Assembly: GCA_947175425.1 (NCBI GenBank)
Contig: CAMWMR010000022.1
Location: 1-39,375, forward strand
Length of the DNA stretch: 39,375 nucleotides
Source: an uncultured Porphyromonadaceae bacterium
Lineage (GTDB): Bacteria; Bacteroidota; Bacteroidia; Bacteroidales; Muribaculaceae
Direction: 5' to 3'
Shown piece after piece: positions 1-8,279 of this stretch. Position numbers and translations under genes: made by a program. The notes beneath the pieces are model-generated. The model was not told the origin of the DNA. It did not search any database and saw nothing but the letters and a program-made list of their open reading frames with translations. How positions within the stretch are numbered: position 1 is the stretch's first letter; each line of letters opens with the position of its first letter.

Positions 1-537
1 CGGCAGTTTGGCAAGTGTATTGTCTTTTATAGGAGAACGAAGAACAGCCTGTGCCTGCGATTGAGCAAGAATTTCAAGCGAGGGCGATTGCGAATTACCG
101 GCATTCAACACTTCTCCGCTCTCCACTCCAAGGCGCATGGCATTATCGGCCGGCAAAAAATCCACATCCACAGTAGCTACTATGTTTTTTTGCGCGTCAA
201 GCTCGCCGAGAGCCGATGCGTGCACAGCCGAAAATACAGCCATACGCTCTACAGGAGTTCGCAGAACACGAACACCGGCAGGCAAATCCTCAGGCACGGC
301 TGAATCGCAATGCACAAAAGCATAAGTACCGAGCGCCTGCCCCTGCTGCCACGGATTCTTTATTGTGGCAAGGACAACACCGTCGGCTCGCTCAACCATA
401 GTAAGAAGACGGGCATTCGTCGTAAGTGTATCAATCGCTGAAACATCGATTTCTGCGACATTTTTGTTCATGCACGAACAAAAGGAGGCGCCCGAAAGCG
501 CCGCCAATATAAGTCCGCAAATAACGGAATTCCGCAT
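1..537 (-). CDS. ABC transporter substrate-binding lipoprotein, iron/cobalamin (BtuF/TroA-like) type; C-terminus beyond the window
   Basis: An open minus-strand frame runs from ATG at 537-535 to base 1 (179 codons, no stop), so only the N-terminal half is present. It starts with a hydrophobic signal ending in a cysteine pair (FCSCMN), consistent with a lipoprotein although the lipobox is not canonical. The next stretches (RLLTMVERADGVVLATIKNP, then VLRTPVERMAVFSAVHAS and LDAQKNIVATVDV) match, as I remember them, the start of Bacteroidales periplasmic-binding proteins of the TroA/BtuF fold, which deliver ferric siderophores or B12 to an ABC importer. Substrate cannot be read from the sequence. 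The ATG overlaps the stop codon of the upstream DUF805 gene by one base (TAATG), which suggests translational coupling. Permease and ATPase genes, if linked, lie left of the window. Confidence 0.75.
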   Translation of the reverse strand, partial: MRNSVICGLILAALSGASFCSCMNKNVAEIDVSAIDTLTTNARLLTMVERADGVVLATIKNPWQQGQALGTYAFVHCDSAVPEDLPAGVRVLRTPVERMAVFSAVHASALGELDAQKNIVATVDVDFLPADNAMRLGVESGEVLNAGNSQSPSLEILAQSQAQAVLRSPIKDNTLAKLP

Positions 538-989
538 TATTGCTTGTTTTTTTCGTATGCGTAAGGATCCGGGCCGTACTGGTTATCGGGGCCCGAAGGA
601 GTAACAGTAACTACCAGCATATAGATAAATGCTGCCAGAATAATGATACAGCCGACAACAGTTGCCCAGGTGCCAAGAGCGCCAACTCCCAATCCGCAGA
701 ATATTGCTCCTATAATGCACACCGCATAAATCCATGCTACAACCTTGCCGCTGCGGCCGGTATCATGGAAACGGCGTACAAGAATGGAAAGCTGAGGAAG
801 GAACAACGCCAGCGATACAAGCGAGGAAAAATATTTCCAGTGAATTAGTGAACCGATTCCATTGGCTACAATACCTACAATAAAGCAGAACAAGGCTGCA
901 AACCAGTATTCCGCACGGGTCGAACGCCCTTTAAAATTAGTATAATTGGCAAAAAACAATTTTATTGCCGTTACAAAATCTACATTCAT
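537..989 (-). CDS. DUF805 family inner-membrane protein
   Basis: A 150-residue protein with the DUF805 hallmarks: an N-terminal FKGRSTRAEYW motif (about residues 20-30), RRFHDTGRSGK in the middle, and a C-terminal GPDNQYGPDPY tail. About four hydrophobic segments lie between, so it is an inner-membrane protein of the YhaH type. The biochemical role of the family is not known. The start ATG (989-987) follows a clear Bacteroidetes promoter at 1018-1048. The stop overlaps the start of the following substrate-binding lipoprotein gene by one base, so the two form an operon; whether DUF805 takes part in transport is unknown. Confidence 0.88.
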   Translation of the reverse strand: MNVDFVTAIKLFFANYTNFKGRSTRAEYWFAALFCFIVGIVANGIGSLIHWKYFSSLVSLALFLPQLSILVRRFHDTGRSGKVVAWIYAVCIIGAIFCGLGVGALGTWATVVGCIIILAAFIYMLVVTVTPSGPDNQYGPDPYAYEKNKQ

Positions 990-1017
990 AGCATATTGTG
1001 TTTTATTGGTTATACCG

Positions 1018-1048
1018 CAAAATTATATTTTTTTTATAAAACTGCAAA
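1018..1048 (-). promoter_or_regulatory. Bacteroidetes-type promoter for the DUF805/lipoprotein operon
   Basis: On the minus strand TTTG (1048-1045) is followed after 19 bp by TAATTTTG (1025-1018), an exact match to the -33 TTTG / -7 TAnnTTTG layout. It sits 29 bp upstream of the DUF805 start codon. Confidence 0.7.
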
Positions 1049-1090
1049 ATTTTTCCGCGAAGAATTATGAACCAGCATGCAAATGCAGAT

Positions 1091-1108
1091 GTTTTACTGC
1101 TGTAAAAC
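1091..1108. promoter_or_regulatory. Perfect palindrome upstream of frc (operator or leader hairpin candidate)
   Basis: GTTTTAC and its exact reverse complement GTAAAAC flank TGCT, 23 bp before the frc start codon. It may be a regulator binding site or a small mRNA hairpin. No matching TAnnTTTG element was found on the plus strand between 990 and 1131, so the position of the frc promoter relative to the palindrome is unclear. Confidence 0.45.
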
Positions 1109-1131
1109 TACAAATTAAAACTACTGCTAAA

Positions 1132-2448
1132 ATGAACACAGCTCCTCTTCAAGGCATTAAAGTTGTGGACTTCACCGAAGTCCAGTCAGGCCCTTCATGT
1201 ACTCAGATGCTTGCATGGCTCGGCGCCGAAGTTATCAAAATAGAACGTCCCGGCGTGGGCGATGCCACTCGTAAAGAACTCCAGTTCAATCCCGACCTCC
1301 CAAGCTACTATTTTTTGCAGTTGAACTCAGACAAAAAGTCTGTTTCGCTCGATGCAAAAACTCCCGACGGAAAGGAAATTCTCACAAAACTCATTAAAGA
1401 ATGCGATATTTTCGTTGAGAACCTCCACCCCGGTGCTATGGATAAACTCGGCTTCAGCTGGGAAGTGGTGCATCAGCTCAACCCCCGCTGTATCTACGGT
1501 ACTATCAAAGGATTCCCTCTTTCATCCCGATACAAAGATCTTAAAGCATACGAGCCTATCGCACAGGTTACCGCCGCAGCGGCTTCTACAACCGGCTGGT
1601 ACGAAGGCGATTACAACATCCCGTCTCAATCGGGTGCGGCTCTTGGCGACTCAAACACCGGCATGCACCTCCTTATAGGTCTGCTCGCAGCTTTGCAGCA
1701 GCGAAACCAAACCGGCGAAGGATGCTACGTATATCAGTCAATGCACAACGCTTGCCTTAACCTTTGTCGTATTAAAACCCGCGACCAGCTGACTCTCGAT
1801 AAAATCGGATATCTCACACAGTTCCCCCAATATCCCGACGGACAGTTCGGCGACTGCGTTCCCCGTGCCGGAAACATCGAGGGTGGCGGTGTCCTCGGCT
1901 GGACATATAAATGCAAACCCTCGGGAAACTACGATTCTGCCGAAGATGCAAACAATTATGTATACGTCATTCTGCAGCGCGGTGCCAAAGACTTTGAACT
2001 ATTCTGCAACGCTGTAGGATTTCAGGATTGGCTTACCAATCCCGATTTCAACACCGCCGACGCACGCGACCGCCACAAACAAGAAATTTATCAACGCATC
2101 GGTGCATGGACGGCCGACAAAACCAAATACGAAGTCACTGAAATTCTTGGAAAAGCAGGTGTGCCTGTAGGGCCTGTTCTTTCAACCAAAGAATTGATGA
2201 CAGACGAAAGCCTGTACGATGGCAATACTTTGGTTAAAATCAACCAGGGAGGGGAAATCGGCGAATTCGTAACCGTAGGTTGTCCTTTCACAATGTCGAG
2301 CTATCAGCCGCAATACGGCCCCTGCCCCGACCTCGGAGGAAACACCGACGAAGTTCTCAAGTCTCTTGGATATACCGATGAACAAATAGCTTCGTTCGCG
2401 GCCAACGGGACAACCACTCCCGCAAAACCGCAGGCTCCTGCAAAATAA
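1132..2448 (+). CDS. frc: Formyl-CoA:oxalate CoA-transferase
   Basis: Class III CoA-transferase (CaiB/BaiF family), 438 residues from ATG 1132; the frame is open further upstream but homology begins at MNTAPLQGIKVVDFTEVQSG. It moves CoA from formyl-CoA to oxalate, giving oxalyl-CoA for the next gene's enzyme. Asp173 in GAALGDSNTGMHLLIG corresponds to the catalytic Asp169 of Oxalobacter Frc, and Gln18 to its Gln17. The blocks LNLCRIKTRDQ, QYPDGQFGDCVPRAGN and VGCPFTMS resemble E. coli YfdW closely. Two differences stand out against remembered sequences: the glycine loop reads GGGVLGW instead of GGGGQPGW, and the position of Oxalobacter Trp48 (Gln in YfdW) is Glu49. Followed 71 bp later by oxc. 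A generic CaiB-type transferase is the alternative, but the oxc neighbour makes oxalate by far the likeliest substrate. Confidence 0.93.
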   Translation: MNTAPLQGIKVVDFTEVQSGPSCTQMLAWLGAEVIKIERPGVGDATRKELQFNPDLPSYYFLQLNSDKKSVSLDAKTPDGKEILTKLIKECDIFVENLHPGAMDKLGFSWEVVHQLNPRCIYGTIKGFPLSSRYKDLKAYEPIAQVTAAAASTTGWYEGDYNIPSQSGAALGDSNTGMHLLIGLLAALQQRNQTGEGCYVYQSMHNACLNLCRIKTRDQLTLDKIGYLTQFPQYPDGQFGDCVPRAGNIEGGGVLGWTYKCKPSGNYDSAEDANNYVYVILQRGAKDFELFCNAVGFQDWLTNPDFNTADARDRHKQEIYQRIGAWTADKTKYEVTEILGKAGVPVGPVLSTKELMTDESLYDGNTLVKINQGGEIGEFVTVGCPFTMSSYQPQYGPCPDLGGNTDEVLKSLGYTDEQIASFAANGTTTPAKPQAPAK

Positions 2449-2519
2449 AAAAATACTCTCCTCGGGCACGGATGCCGGCCAACCGGTCGGTGTCCATGCT
2501 CTTTAATAAAGTACTCAAT

Positions 2520-4268
2520 ATGACAACAACAAATACATCAGCAGCAACTACACCCTCGTTCCCCGCACAGGTAACGGGTATGTATATTCTTGCTCAGGCG
2601 CTCAAAAGGCTCGGGCTCGACACTGTGTACGGGCTCGTTGGAATACCGGTAACCGAAGCGGCATACGCCATGCAGAAAGTGGGCGTAAAATTCGTAGGCT
2701 TCCGTTTCGAACAGCAGGCCGGAATGGCTGCCGCAACTCACGGCTACCTCACCAAGCAACCCGGTGTGCTCCTCACAGTTTCTTCGCTCGGTTTCATGAA
2801 CGGACTTACCGCAACGGCCAACGCCACCGTAAACTGCTATCCTATGATTCAGATTTCCGGTGCGTCCGACCCGACTATGGTAGACATGAAAATGGGCACA
2901 TACGAGGAACTCGACCAGCTCAATACTGCTCGTCCCTTGGTTAAAGCGGCATTCCGTTGCAGCCATGCAAAAGACATCCCCTCGGCTGTGGCTCGCGCCT
3001 ATCGCGCTGCAGTAAGCGGCCGTCCCGGCGGTGTATACATTGACATGACAACCCCGGCACTCGCCGAAATAATGGACGCCGACGAAGCCGAAAAACTGTT
3101 CTACGAACCCGTTGACCTCTACAGCCCCGTTGCTCCCAACGAAGCCGCCGTGGCACGTGCCGTTGAACTCCTCTCACAGGCAAAACGTCCCGCCGTTCTG
3201 CTCGGCAAAGGTGCAGCTTACGCACAAATCGACGATAAAATCAAAAAACTCGTCGAAACATATAACATCCCCTACCTCCCCATGTCAATGGCCAAGGGAC
3301 TTATGCCCGACAACGGACCCCTGAGCGCTCTCTCCTGCCGTTCTACAATCATGGAGCAGGCCGATGTGGTGCTCGTCCTCGGTGCACGCCTCAACTGGAT
3401 GCTCTCGTTCGGACGTGGAAAATGGAATCCGCAGATGAAGTTTATCCAAGTAGATGTTGAGCCGCAGGAAATGGACGTTAACGTTCCAATCGCCGCGCCT
3501 GTGGTTGGAGATATGGGAAAAGCCCTCGACGCTATTCTTGCCGGACTGGAAGGCAAAACCATGCATGCCGATCCCTCCTGGCTTACCTCTCTGCAGGCCG
3601 AGGCCAAGACAAAGAACGAAAAATTCCAGACCCGCCTGGCCGATGCCGCAAAAGTTTCGCCAATGAACCACTGGAGCGCTTTAAGCGCCATTAAACCCAT
3701 ATTGGAGGCCAACCCCGATGTGATACTCGTTAACGAAGGCGCCAACACCCTCGACGACACTCGCGACAGTATCGACATGACAATGCCCCGTCACCGCGTC
3801 GACTGCGCCACATGGGCAATCATGGGTATGGGAATGGGTTCCTGCGTAGGCGCTGCCGTGGCTACAGGCAAAAAAGTTGTGGCAATCGAAGGCGATTCCG
3901 CTTTCGGCTTCTCCGGCATGGATTTCGCAACTATTTGCCGCTTCAAGCTTCCTGTAACAGTCGTTGTTCTCAATAACGGAGGCATATACAACAATATCGG
4001 CGTCAACCCCTCTACCGACCCTGCTATTGAGCACGACCCCGCACCTACAACTCTCGACCTCTCGGCACGCTACGACAAGATGGGCGAGATTTTCGGAGCG
4101 AAAAACTACTATGTCACCACTCCCGACGAACTAAGTGCCGCCCTGAAAGCAGCCATCGATTCGGGCGAACCTAATATTATTAATGTTCAGCTCGCCGCCG
4201 ACGCAGGAAAGGAAAGCGGACATATAGGATACCTCAACCCTACGCCTCTAATCAACTTTACAGTCTGA
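2520..4268 (+). CDS. oxc: Oxalyl-CoA decarboxylase (thiamine diphosphate-dependent)
   Basis: 582 residues from ATG 2520 (MTTTNTSAATT); in-frame ATGs at 2472 and 2508 would only add a non-homologous leader. Decarboxylates oxalyl-CoA to formyl-CoA and CO2, consuming a proton. The N-terminal domain has YGLVGIPVTEAAY and RFEQQAGMAAATHGYL, whose Glu is the ThDP-activating Glu56 of the Oxalobacter enzyme; YEELDQ keeps its Tyr120. The middle domain has LLGKGAAYAQIDD, RLNWMLSFG and APVVGDM. The C-terminal cofactor motif is EGDSAFGFSG followed by NNGGIYNN. The tail ESGHIGYLNP keeps the equivalent of Ser553 but has His where Oxalobacter has Arg555. Acetolactate synthase-type enzymes share the fold but not these Oxc-specific blocks. 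Second gene of the oxalate operon. Confidence 0.95.
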   Translation: MTTTNTSAATTPSFPAQVTGMYILAQALKRLGLDTVYGLVGIPVTEAAYAMQKVGVKFVGFRFEQQAGMAAATHGYLTKQPGVLLTVSSLGFMNGLTATANATVNCYPMIQISGASDPTMVDMKMGTYEELDQLNTARPLVKAAFRCSHAKDIPSAVARAYRAAVSGRPGGVYIDMTTPALAEIMDADEAEKLFYEPVDLYSPVAPNEAAVARAVELLSQAKRPAVLLGKGAAYAQIDDKIKKLVETYNIPYLPMSMAKGLMPDNGPLSALSCRSTIMEQADVVLVLGARLNWMLSFGRGKWNPQMKFIQVDVEPQEMDVNVPIAAPVVGDMGKALDAILAGLEGKTMHADPSWLTSLQAEAKTKNEKFQTRLADAAKVSPMNHWSALSAIKPILEANPDVILVNEGANTLDDTRDSIDMTMPRHRVDCATWAIMGMGMGSCVGAAVATGKKVVAIEGDSAFGFSGMDFATICRFKLPVTVVVLNNGGIYNNIGVNPSTDPAIEHDPAPTTLDLSARYDKMGEIFGAKNYYVTTPDELSAALKAAIDSGEPNIINVQLAADAGKESGHIGYLNPTPLINFTV

Positions 4269-4360
4269 GGCAGGTGTTACCCGCTATTTATTTATGAATC
4301 AGGCCAAGCGCGGGCGACTGTTCCCGGTCGCCCGCCGCCGAAGCCATAAAATTTATTTTT

Positions 4361-5341
4361 ATGAACCTCACGCACGTTATTCTGTACGCCATTGTCCCTA
4401 TCATAGTGGTGATGCTTGCCGGATATATCTCCGGGAAGCGAGGGATTTTCTCCGGCGCGGACTCTAAAAAGTTCAACAAGGTTGTGCTCGACTACGCTTT
4501 GCCCGCTGCATTGTTTGTGAGCATTGTGCAGGCAAGCCGCGAAGACCTTATAAAGGATATCAAGCTAACCATTGTATCAACAGTGGGAATCATGGTATGC
4601 TTTATGATTGTGTATTTCATTTTCAAATACTGTTTTAAAAAGAATACCGGCGCCGACGCTGCCGTGAGCGCTCTTATCAGCGGTTCGCCAACAATCGGCT
4701 TTTTGGGCTTTGCCGTGCTTGAGCCTATTTTCGGCACATCGCCCGCTGTAGCTCTTGTTGTGGCAATTGTCGGTATCGTGGTAAACGCTATAGGCATTCC
4801 TGTGGGACTGTCGCTTATGAACGCCTCGCTTGCCGAACAGAATCCCGGAGCAAAGAAAGAAAGCGCATGGAAACCGGTGCTTCACGCTTTGGAACAGCCG
4901 GTTGCATGGGCGCCTATCTTGGCTGTAATTTGGGTTGTGGTGGGAATTCCCTGGCCTGCATATCTAAGCCCCTCGTTCAACCTTATTGCAAAAGCAAATG
5001 CTTCAATGGCTGTATTCTCGGCCGGTATAACCCTTGCATCCATCAAGTTCTCAATTAACTGGCAAGCCATTTTAGGTTCTATTCTCAAAATGGTTATGAT
5101 GCCCGCCGTTGTGCTCATTCTGGGTATGGTTTTCCACATGGACCCGCTTAACCTGAAAATGCTTGTCGTTGCAGCCGCTCTCCCCCCGGCATTCTCCGGT
5201 ATCATCATCGCCGACGAGTACAATACTTATGTGGCAACCGGCACCTCATCGCTTACACTTTCGGTAATTCTATTTATCGCCTTCTGCCCGCTTTGGATTT
5301 GGGCTACCGATGTGTGCCTGCACGCATTCCCAATGGCCTGA
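4361..5341 (+). CDS. AEC-family permease, probable oxalate/formate carrier (YfdV-like)
   Basis: 326 residues, mostly hydrophobic, with about ten predicted membrane helices and a break in the middle (NASLAEQNPGAKKESAWKP). The start MNLTHVILYAIVPIIVVMLA and the repeated GFLGFAVLEPIF / GITLASIKFSINW blocks are typical of the auxin efflux carrier (AEC) family, which includes malate and malonate permeases. It lies 92 bp after oxc and before the operon terminator, in the place yfdV occupies in E. coli yfdWUV. The inferred role is oxalate uptake, perhaps in exchange for formate, which would let decarboxylation build a proton gradient as OxlT does in Oxalobacter; OxlT itself is an unrelated MFS protein. 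Substrate and exchange mode are inference. Confidence 0.82.
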   Translation: MNLTHVILYAIVPIIVVMLAGYISGKRGIFSGADSKKFNKVVLDYALPAALFVSIVQASREDLIKDIKLTIVSTVGIMVCFMIVYFIFKYCFKKNTGADAAVSALISGSPTIGFLGFAVLEPIFGTSPAVALVVAIVGIVVNAIGIPVGLSLMNASLAEQNPGAKKESAWKPVLHALEQPVAWAPILAVIWVVVGIPWPAYLSPSFNLIAKANASMAVFSAGITLASIKFSINWQAILGSILKMVMMPAVVLILGMVFHMDPLNLKMLVVAAALPPAFSGIIIADEYNTYVATGTSSLTLSVILFIAFCPLWIWATDVCLHAFPMA

Positions 5342-5360
5342 TTATAAGTTAGCACCATAC

Positions 5361-5396
5361 GAAACGTCTCTCTTCCCGGGAGACGTTTCTTTTTTT
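5361..5396 (+). terminator. Intrinsic terminator of the oxalate operon
   Basis: Perfect 10-bp stem GAAACGTCTC / GAGACGTTTC with a 9-nt loop, followed by seven T. Lies 19 bp after the permease stop codon. Confidence 0.9.
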
Positions 5397-5446
5397 GTTG
5401 TTTAACAGGCTGATTAAAATTTCAACAGGTTTTTCCAAACAGTACA

Positions 5447-5476
5447 TTCGTGTGTTAATTTTTTTTTGTAATTTAG
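5447..5476 (+). promoter_or_regulatory. Possible promoter for the phosphodiester glycosidase gene
   Basis: TAATTTAG (5469-5476) differs at one base from TAnnTTTG; a TTCG lies 18 bp upstream where TTTG is expected. The upstream terminator implies that a separate promoter must exist between 5397 and 5507. Confidence 0.35.
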
Positions 5477-5507
5477 CGCCAAACAAAAAACTCTAATACC
5501 CTGAAAT

Positions 5508-7922
5508 ATGAAACAACTTTACTCACGCACATTGCGTTGCGCACTTCCTGCAGCTCTCGCTTTATGTTGCGCAACTGCCAATGCGGAACCGCTCACATGG
5601 CAGATTCAAGGAAAAACCTACAACGTGGACACCCTGTTCCATGCACAGATAGGGCCCGGAACAACACAGACATCACTTGAGCTTTCCGGCCCGCGCGCCA
5701 TGCGACTGTTCTACACAGTTTCCGATATTACAAACCCTTACGTTGACATGCGCGGCACTAAAGGCGGCAACAAAGTTGCCGGAGCAGGAAAAGTTTCCGC
5801 TCAGGGAGCTGCCGCAAGCCGTGAAGGCGCACAATATTTTGCAGGTGTGAACGCCGACTTTTTCGGCGGTTCCATTCCTTGCGGAGCCGTTGTCGTGGAC
5901 GGCCTTACAATTTACGGCGTAAACAACAACTGGGACTGCTGGTGGATGACCGATGAAAAACGCCCCGGACTCGGACGAATCATTTTTGCAGGCAATGCAA
6001 ACTGCGGCGAGGCCTCCCACCGTGTGACCGGCATTAACTCCGACCGTGGCGAAAACGCCCTTGTAATATACAACTCATGCAAAGGCAGCACTACAGGCAC
6101 CAACACCTATGGTATCGAAAGGCGAATGGAACTCATCGAAGGTTCCATAGGCTATACCGGCAAAGCCAAATGCCGCATAACTTCCGAAAACACGTCCACG
6201 GCTCTGAGCCTCTCGGGCGACCAGCTCGTCCTTTCAGGACACGGAAGCGGAAAAGCATTTCTGGAAAGCCTGAATGTGGGCGATGAAGTGGAATTCGACT
6301 TCACAAGCGAAATCCCCGGCGGAGGCAACATCACACAAATGATAGGCGGAATGCCCGTAATTCTTTCCAATGGCGAAATTCAGGAAACCATGGGAGCCAT
6401 CGATCATCTTTCAGCTCTTCATCCCCGCACGGCAATCGGTTATAACGAAGAAGCTACAAAAGTGGTGCTTATGGTTGTGGACGGACGCACAACAATATCA
6501 CAAGGCTGTACATCCAAAGAACTTGGCGACATTATGCGCAACGTAGGCTGCTCCGAAGCCCTCAACTTTGACGGCGGCGGCTCCAGCGAGCTGTACACCA
6601 CATCGCTCGGCGTACGCAACTCCCCCTCCGACGGCGTTGAACGAACTGTTGTAAATGCAGTGTGGGCAGTATCTACTGCTCCTACCGACAACGAGGTAAC
6701 AAGCATTGCCTTTGAAAACCACACCACTTTCGCAATGCCCCGCTACGGCTATTTCAATCCCCGCATTTACGGATACAACAAATATGGCGTTCTTGTCGAC
6801 ACCGACTTCAAAGGCTACACCCTGAGCTGTCCCGAAGAGCTCGGCAGCATTGTCGACAACGGACTGCAGCTGTTCGCCAACGGAACCGGATGCCATGCGC
6901 TCACAGCCACTTTCGGCGAGCAGACAATAAGCCTGCCTGTTGAAATAAGCGATTGCGAGCCCGCAATACAAAAAACAAGCATTCTAATCAACGACAACCG
7001 AAAATATTCCGTTGAAGTCGCAGCCGAAGTAAACGGTGAACTCATGGCAATTGACAACGCTTCGCTCAAATGGACAACTTCCGATATTTCTATTGCCGAT
7101 GTTGACGAAAACGGTGTTATAACCGGCATTGGCAACGGTACCGCAACTATCAACGGCGTTGTCGACAGCTTCTCGGGCAACATCGAAGTGGAAGTGCAGA
7201 TACCCGACAAGCGTTACATGCTCCCCGAAGGTTTTGCCGAAGCCGACGGCTGGGCTCTTACAAAAGCAAGCATGAACAGCGCCGAACTCAGTGTTTCTGA
7301 AGCCGGTGTAAAAGTGGACTACAACATAAAAACCGCACGCACTGCAACTCTCACCGTTAAGAAAAACCTCAACCTCTATTCAATGCCCGACTCGGTACGC
7401 GTTGTAATGGATGCCGCCGACAGCAAGCTTACCAGCGTCACTCTCACCCTTGCTCCCGCTACAGGACGTTCCAAAACAGTAACAATCAGCGATCCCGAAA
7501 AAGCCGACGACGGTACTACAACGCTGCAATACTACATTGGCGACTTCTTCGATTACGACGACATAAGCATCTATCCCATGGCGGCAACTACCCTCAAGAT
7601 TATCCCCGGCGATGACATCTCCACCGACCACAGCTTCACCATCCGCTCAATCGAAGGCGTTCACAATCACGTAGCCGCAGGTTCCGGTGTAGAGGCCGCA
7701 ATAGCCGACAAAACCCAACCTGTGCTTCTTCCCAACCCCGTACAATCGGGCGGCAAAGCTATGCTCAAAGGCTTGGACGAAGGCGAACAATACACCGTTT
7801 ACACCGTTACCGGCATGGAAGTAGCCAAAGGTACGGCTCCCGTTCTGGATGCAGGCAGCCTTTCATCGGGCATATATTTGGTACGCACCGAAAAAGCCGT
7901 ACTCCGCATGATAGTGAAATAA
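5508..7922 (+). CDS. Secreted phosphodiester glycosidase (NAGPA-like) with Ig-like and T9SS sorting domains
   Basis: 804 residues with a clear signal peptide (positively charged start, hydrophobic core, cleavage near ANA-EP at 26-27). Residues about 100-400 resemble the phosphodiester glycosidase family of human N-acetylglucosamine-1-phosphodiester alpha-N-acetylglucosaminidase: FAGVNADFFG, ALHPRTAIGYNEE and, around Asp355, ALNFDGGGSSELYT. Residues about 490-565 look like a bacterial Ig-like group 2 domain (KWTTSDISIADVDENGVITG). The last 70 residues (VLLPNPVQSGGKAMLKG to the end, YTVTGMEVAKG, GIYLVRT) are a type A C-terminal sorting domain for type IX secretion. The protein is therefore likely exported and perhaps surface-anchored, cleaving sugar-1-phosphodiesters; the true substrate is unknown. 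It is a single-gene unit between two terminators. Confidence 0.85.
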   Translation: MKQLYSRTLRCALPAALALCCATANAEPLTWQIQGKTYNVDTLFHAQIGPGTTQTSLELSGPRAMRLFYTVSDITNPYVDMRGTKGGNKVAGAGKVSAQGAAASREGAQYFAGVNADFFGGSIPCGAVVVDGLTIYGVNNNWDCWWMTDEKRPGLGRIIFAGNANCGEASHRVTGINSDRGENALVIYNSCKGSTTGTNTYGIERRMELIEGSIGYTGKAKCRITSENTSTALSLSGDQLVLSGHGSGKAFLESLNVGDEVEFDFTSEIPGGGNITQMIGGMPVILSNGEIQETMGAIDHLSALHPRTAIGYNEEATKVVLMVVDGRTTISQGCTSKELGDIMRNVGCSEALNFDGGGSSELYTTSLGVRNSPSDGVERTVVNAVWAVSTAPTDNEVTSIAFENHTTFAMPRYGYFNPRIYGYNKYGVLVDTDFKGYTLSCPEELGSIVDNGLQLFANGTGCHALTATFGEQTISLPVEISDCEPAIQKTSILINDNRKYSVEVAAEVNGELMAIDNASLKWTTSDISIADVDENGVITGIGNGTATINGVVDSFSGNIEVEVQIPDKRYMLPEGFAEADGWALTKASMNSAELSVSEAGVKVDYNIKTARTATLTVKKNLNLYSMPDSVRVVMDAADSKLTSVTLTLAPATGRSKTVTISDPEKADDGTTTLQYYIGDFFDYDDISIYPMAATTLKIIPGDDISTDHSFTIRSIEGVHNHVAAGSGVEAAIADKTQPVLLPNPVQSGGKAMLKGLDEGEQYTVYTVTGMEVAKGTAPVLDAGSLSSGIYLVRTEKAVLRMIVK

Positions 7923-7947
7923 AAACACTTAACAGCTAATAGAAAAA

Positions 7948-7975
7948 GCCATTCCTGCCGGGATGGCTTTTTTTT
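7948..7975 (+). terminator. Intrinsic terminator after the phosphodiester glycosidase
   Basis: Eight-bp stem GCCATTCC / GGGATGGC (one G-T pair), loop TGCC, then eight T. Starts 25 bp after the stop codon. Confidence 0.88.
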
Positions 7976-8279
7976 CGGATATATGTTGAAAAGAAAAAGT
8001 GCAGTTTTTTCTTTCGATATATTGTTTGTCGTGTAATATTGTCTAAAAAATTTTTACTACCATAAGAGCATATTTTTGCAGACATAGACACCCCACAAAA
8101 AACAAAAAATATACCACATTGCGCATCAAATCATTACCTGACAGAACAGCTATAATATTCATAACAGCCACACGCTTGGTTTGCTTGCGTTTTCCACGCA
8201 GAACGGCAACATTCCATATTAGTTATACCGAAAAAGCACCGCGGAGCGTTAAAAATTGCAAGAAGAGTATCGTTACAAG
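7976..8279. other. Gene-free AT-rich intergenic stretch with one isolated -7 element
   Basis: No convincing gene here. A perfect -7 element TATTTTTG lies at 8071-8078 (plus) but the nearest upstream TTG is 29 bp away, too far for the usual layout. A 61-codon frame starting with TTG at 8119 has no recognisable features. A short RNA transcript from 8071 is possible but unsupported. Confidence 0.4.

Noticed and set aside
2472-2519. Upstream start for oxc
   Set aside because: The extra 16 residues have no Oxc similarity; family length fits the ATG at 2520.
2520-4268. oxc read as acetolactate synthase
   Set aside because: The Oxc-specific blocks, the CoA-transferase neighbour and the tail ESGHIGYLN fit oxalyl-CoA decarboxylase.
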